64,000 nucleotides of DNA from Craspedostauros australis (Eukaryota; Bacillariophyta; Bacillariophyceae; Mastogloiales; Achnanthaceae): assembly GCA_026770025.1 (NCBI GenBank), contig JAMXDE010000042.1, positions 1-64,000 on the forward strand. Reading direction: 5' to 3'. Position numbers and translations under genes: made by a program. The notes beneath the pieces were generated by a model that was not told where the DNA came from, ran no database searches, and saw only the letters and a program-made list of their open reading frames with translations. This document shows positions 63,012 to 64,000 of this stretch, in pieces. Positions within the stretch are counted from its first letter, which is position 1, and each line of letters starts with the position of its first letter.

Positions 63012-64000
63012 TTAGATGTTTCCAGTGGCCCTTCTTCGGTTGTTCGTGTACTTGCTGCGCACGTAGCTGCGCAAGTCGCCACCGGACCTCCTGGATTGAC
63101 GGCTGCTCAGGGATTCCCCACCTCCTCGGCTGTTGGATTCGTGGGCAGATCCCAGAGATTCATCCATGGCGCTGTCGTGAGAGTCGTTCGACTCCTGACC
63201 TCTCGCCTGGCCTTCCAGGTAGCTCCCGAATTCGCTGCCGCTGCGTGCGCTCTCCGGCGAGAATGATTCCAAGTCGAAGTTCAGGTTCTTGGGTGGATTC
63301 ACTGAATCTGGGTTGGATGAGTAGCTCCTGCTCACAGTGAAAGTTGCCTGCGTGTTGTCGTCATTGTCAAAGAACTTCTGAGGTTGGGACTGCGGCTGCG
63401 GCTTTGACTGATGCCGTGGTTGGTGTTTGGAGTCATACTGACGCAGCGTTTCCTTCAGTCTGCGGCTGGACGTGGAGAATGTGGCAGAGTTGTTGGAGAA
63501 CGTTGATATGTCGTCGCCCAAACCTCTGCCGTCGATTTGTCGCAGCTGATCTGTGAGCCGTTTGCACTCAAAGTTCTTCTCCTTCAGCTCGCGTTCCAAC
63601 GTGTTCATTTTGCGCTCCATCATCTCCCTCTGCGCGGTGAGGTCGTTCAGCGCATCCTTAAGATCGTCGATCTTGCATCCATAGGATGCCTGCTTCTCCT
63701 CGATCTCTTTGTTGAACTTCTCACGCAGCGTCTTGGCTGTCTCCACTGCCCTGGTGGCCAAGACCTTGGCGTGCTCCAGTTCTCCCTCCTTCCTGTCGAG
63801 CTCTTCGCGGAAGTAGGCGATGTCCTCGTCACGTTCTGACATCGCTGGGATCATGTTTTCGAGCGCAAGAAGTATTTGCTGCTTTTCGTCTTCGACATGG
63901 GCAATCTCCTTCTTGAAGCGTTCGTTCTCTGCCATCGAGGTTTGAAGCTGTCGTTCCATCTCATCTAGCTGCCCTCCTCTGCCGGAATCAGCGTCGCGAG
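63012..64000 (-). CDS. Coiled-coil protein, C-terminal part (5' end outside window)
   Basis: The frame is open from the window edge, so the gene starts beyond 64000; the first ATG inside is at 63959. Visible: about 165 residues of continuous coiled coil (QLQTSMAENERFKKEIAHVE, then EELDRKEGELEHAKVLATRA, then TLERELKEKNFECKRLTDQL), followed by a Ser/Gln/Asn-rich, probably disordered tail with HQPRHQSKPQPQSQPQ and a basic C-terminus RSKYTNNRRRATGNI. This fits the tail of a kinesin or another cytoskeletal or centrosomal protein, but no diagnostic motif is present in the visible part. Confidence 0.75.
   Translation of the reverse strand, partial: RDADSGRGGQLDEMERQLQTSMAENERFKKEIAHVEDEKQQILLALENMIPAMSERDEDIAYFREELDRKEGELEHAKVLATRAVETAKTLREKFNKEIEEKQASYGCKIDDLKDALNDLTAQREMMERKMNTLERELKEKNFECKRLTDQLRQIDGRGLGDDISTFSNNSATFSTSSRRLKETLRQYDSKHQPRHQSKPQPQSQPQKFFDNDDNTQATFTVSRSYSSNPDSVNPPKNLNFDLESFSPESARSGSEFGSYLEGQARGQESNDSHDSAMDESLGSAHESNSRGGGESLSSRQSRRSGGDLRSYVRSKYTNNRRRATGNI

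Overview
The window is nuclear DNA from a eukaryote, most likely a diatom or a close photosynthetic stramenopile. The evidence is short GT-AG introns (about 200-270 nt), wide gene spacing, a Copia retrotransposon, a PIF/Harbinger transposase, diatom-style membrane-anchored leucine-rich-repeat proteins, and a presequence with an A-E-A-F cleavage motif like that of proteins sent to red-derived plastids. No database search was possible, so the taxon is an inference. No rRNA, tRNA or CRISPR was recognised.

Layout. (1) 1-4709: a decayed Copia element on the minus strand, running off the left edge, with one LTR at 3915-4709. (2) 4710-6900: a copy of a 2.2-kb repeat-rich segment, here called S3. (3) 6901-18522: a nested DNA-transposon composite inserted between S3 and the next segment (S1). 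Its inner part (6967-11476) has about 130-bp hairpin-rich terminal inverted repeats and decayed contents. Its outer part carries five genes, including a Harbinger transposase and a KOW-domain protein, between two arrays of a 20-bp GACGTC repeat. (4) 18523-53660: three tandem copies, A, B and C, of a 10.7-12.4-kb unit. Each unit contains S1 (5' part of a nuclear-type gene), S2 (a serine-less alpha/beta-hydrolase, an HMG-box protein, a broken type II membrane glycosyltransferase-like gene and an LRR protein), then S3. (5) 53661-57547: a fourth S1 that runs into the intact 920-residue gene whose first part is truncated and fused to S2 in the other copies. (6) 58220-64000: ordinary single-copy genes: a TMEM144-like transporter, a conserved two-exon gene of unknown function, and the end of a coiled-coil protein.

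The tandem array is the main structural event. The S1/S2 junction cuts one gene, places its promoter and N-terminus upstream of a hydrolase, and then three units were made. Copies are mosaics: B and C agree best in their 5' half, whereas the LRR genes of A and C differ by only three residues and that of B is a different, shorter paralogue. This points to gene conversion or unequal exchange. Insertions that differ between copies (Harbinger composite, solo LTRs, LTR-derived deletions) allow events to be ordered. The most unusual mobile element is the multigene Harbinger-like unit with accessory KOW and tryptophan-motif proteins.
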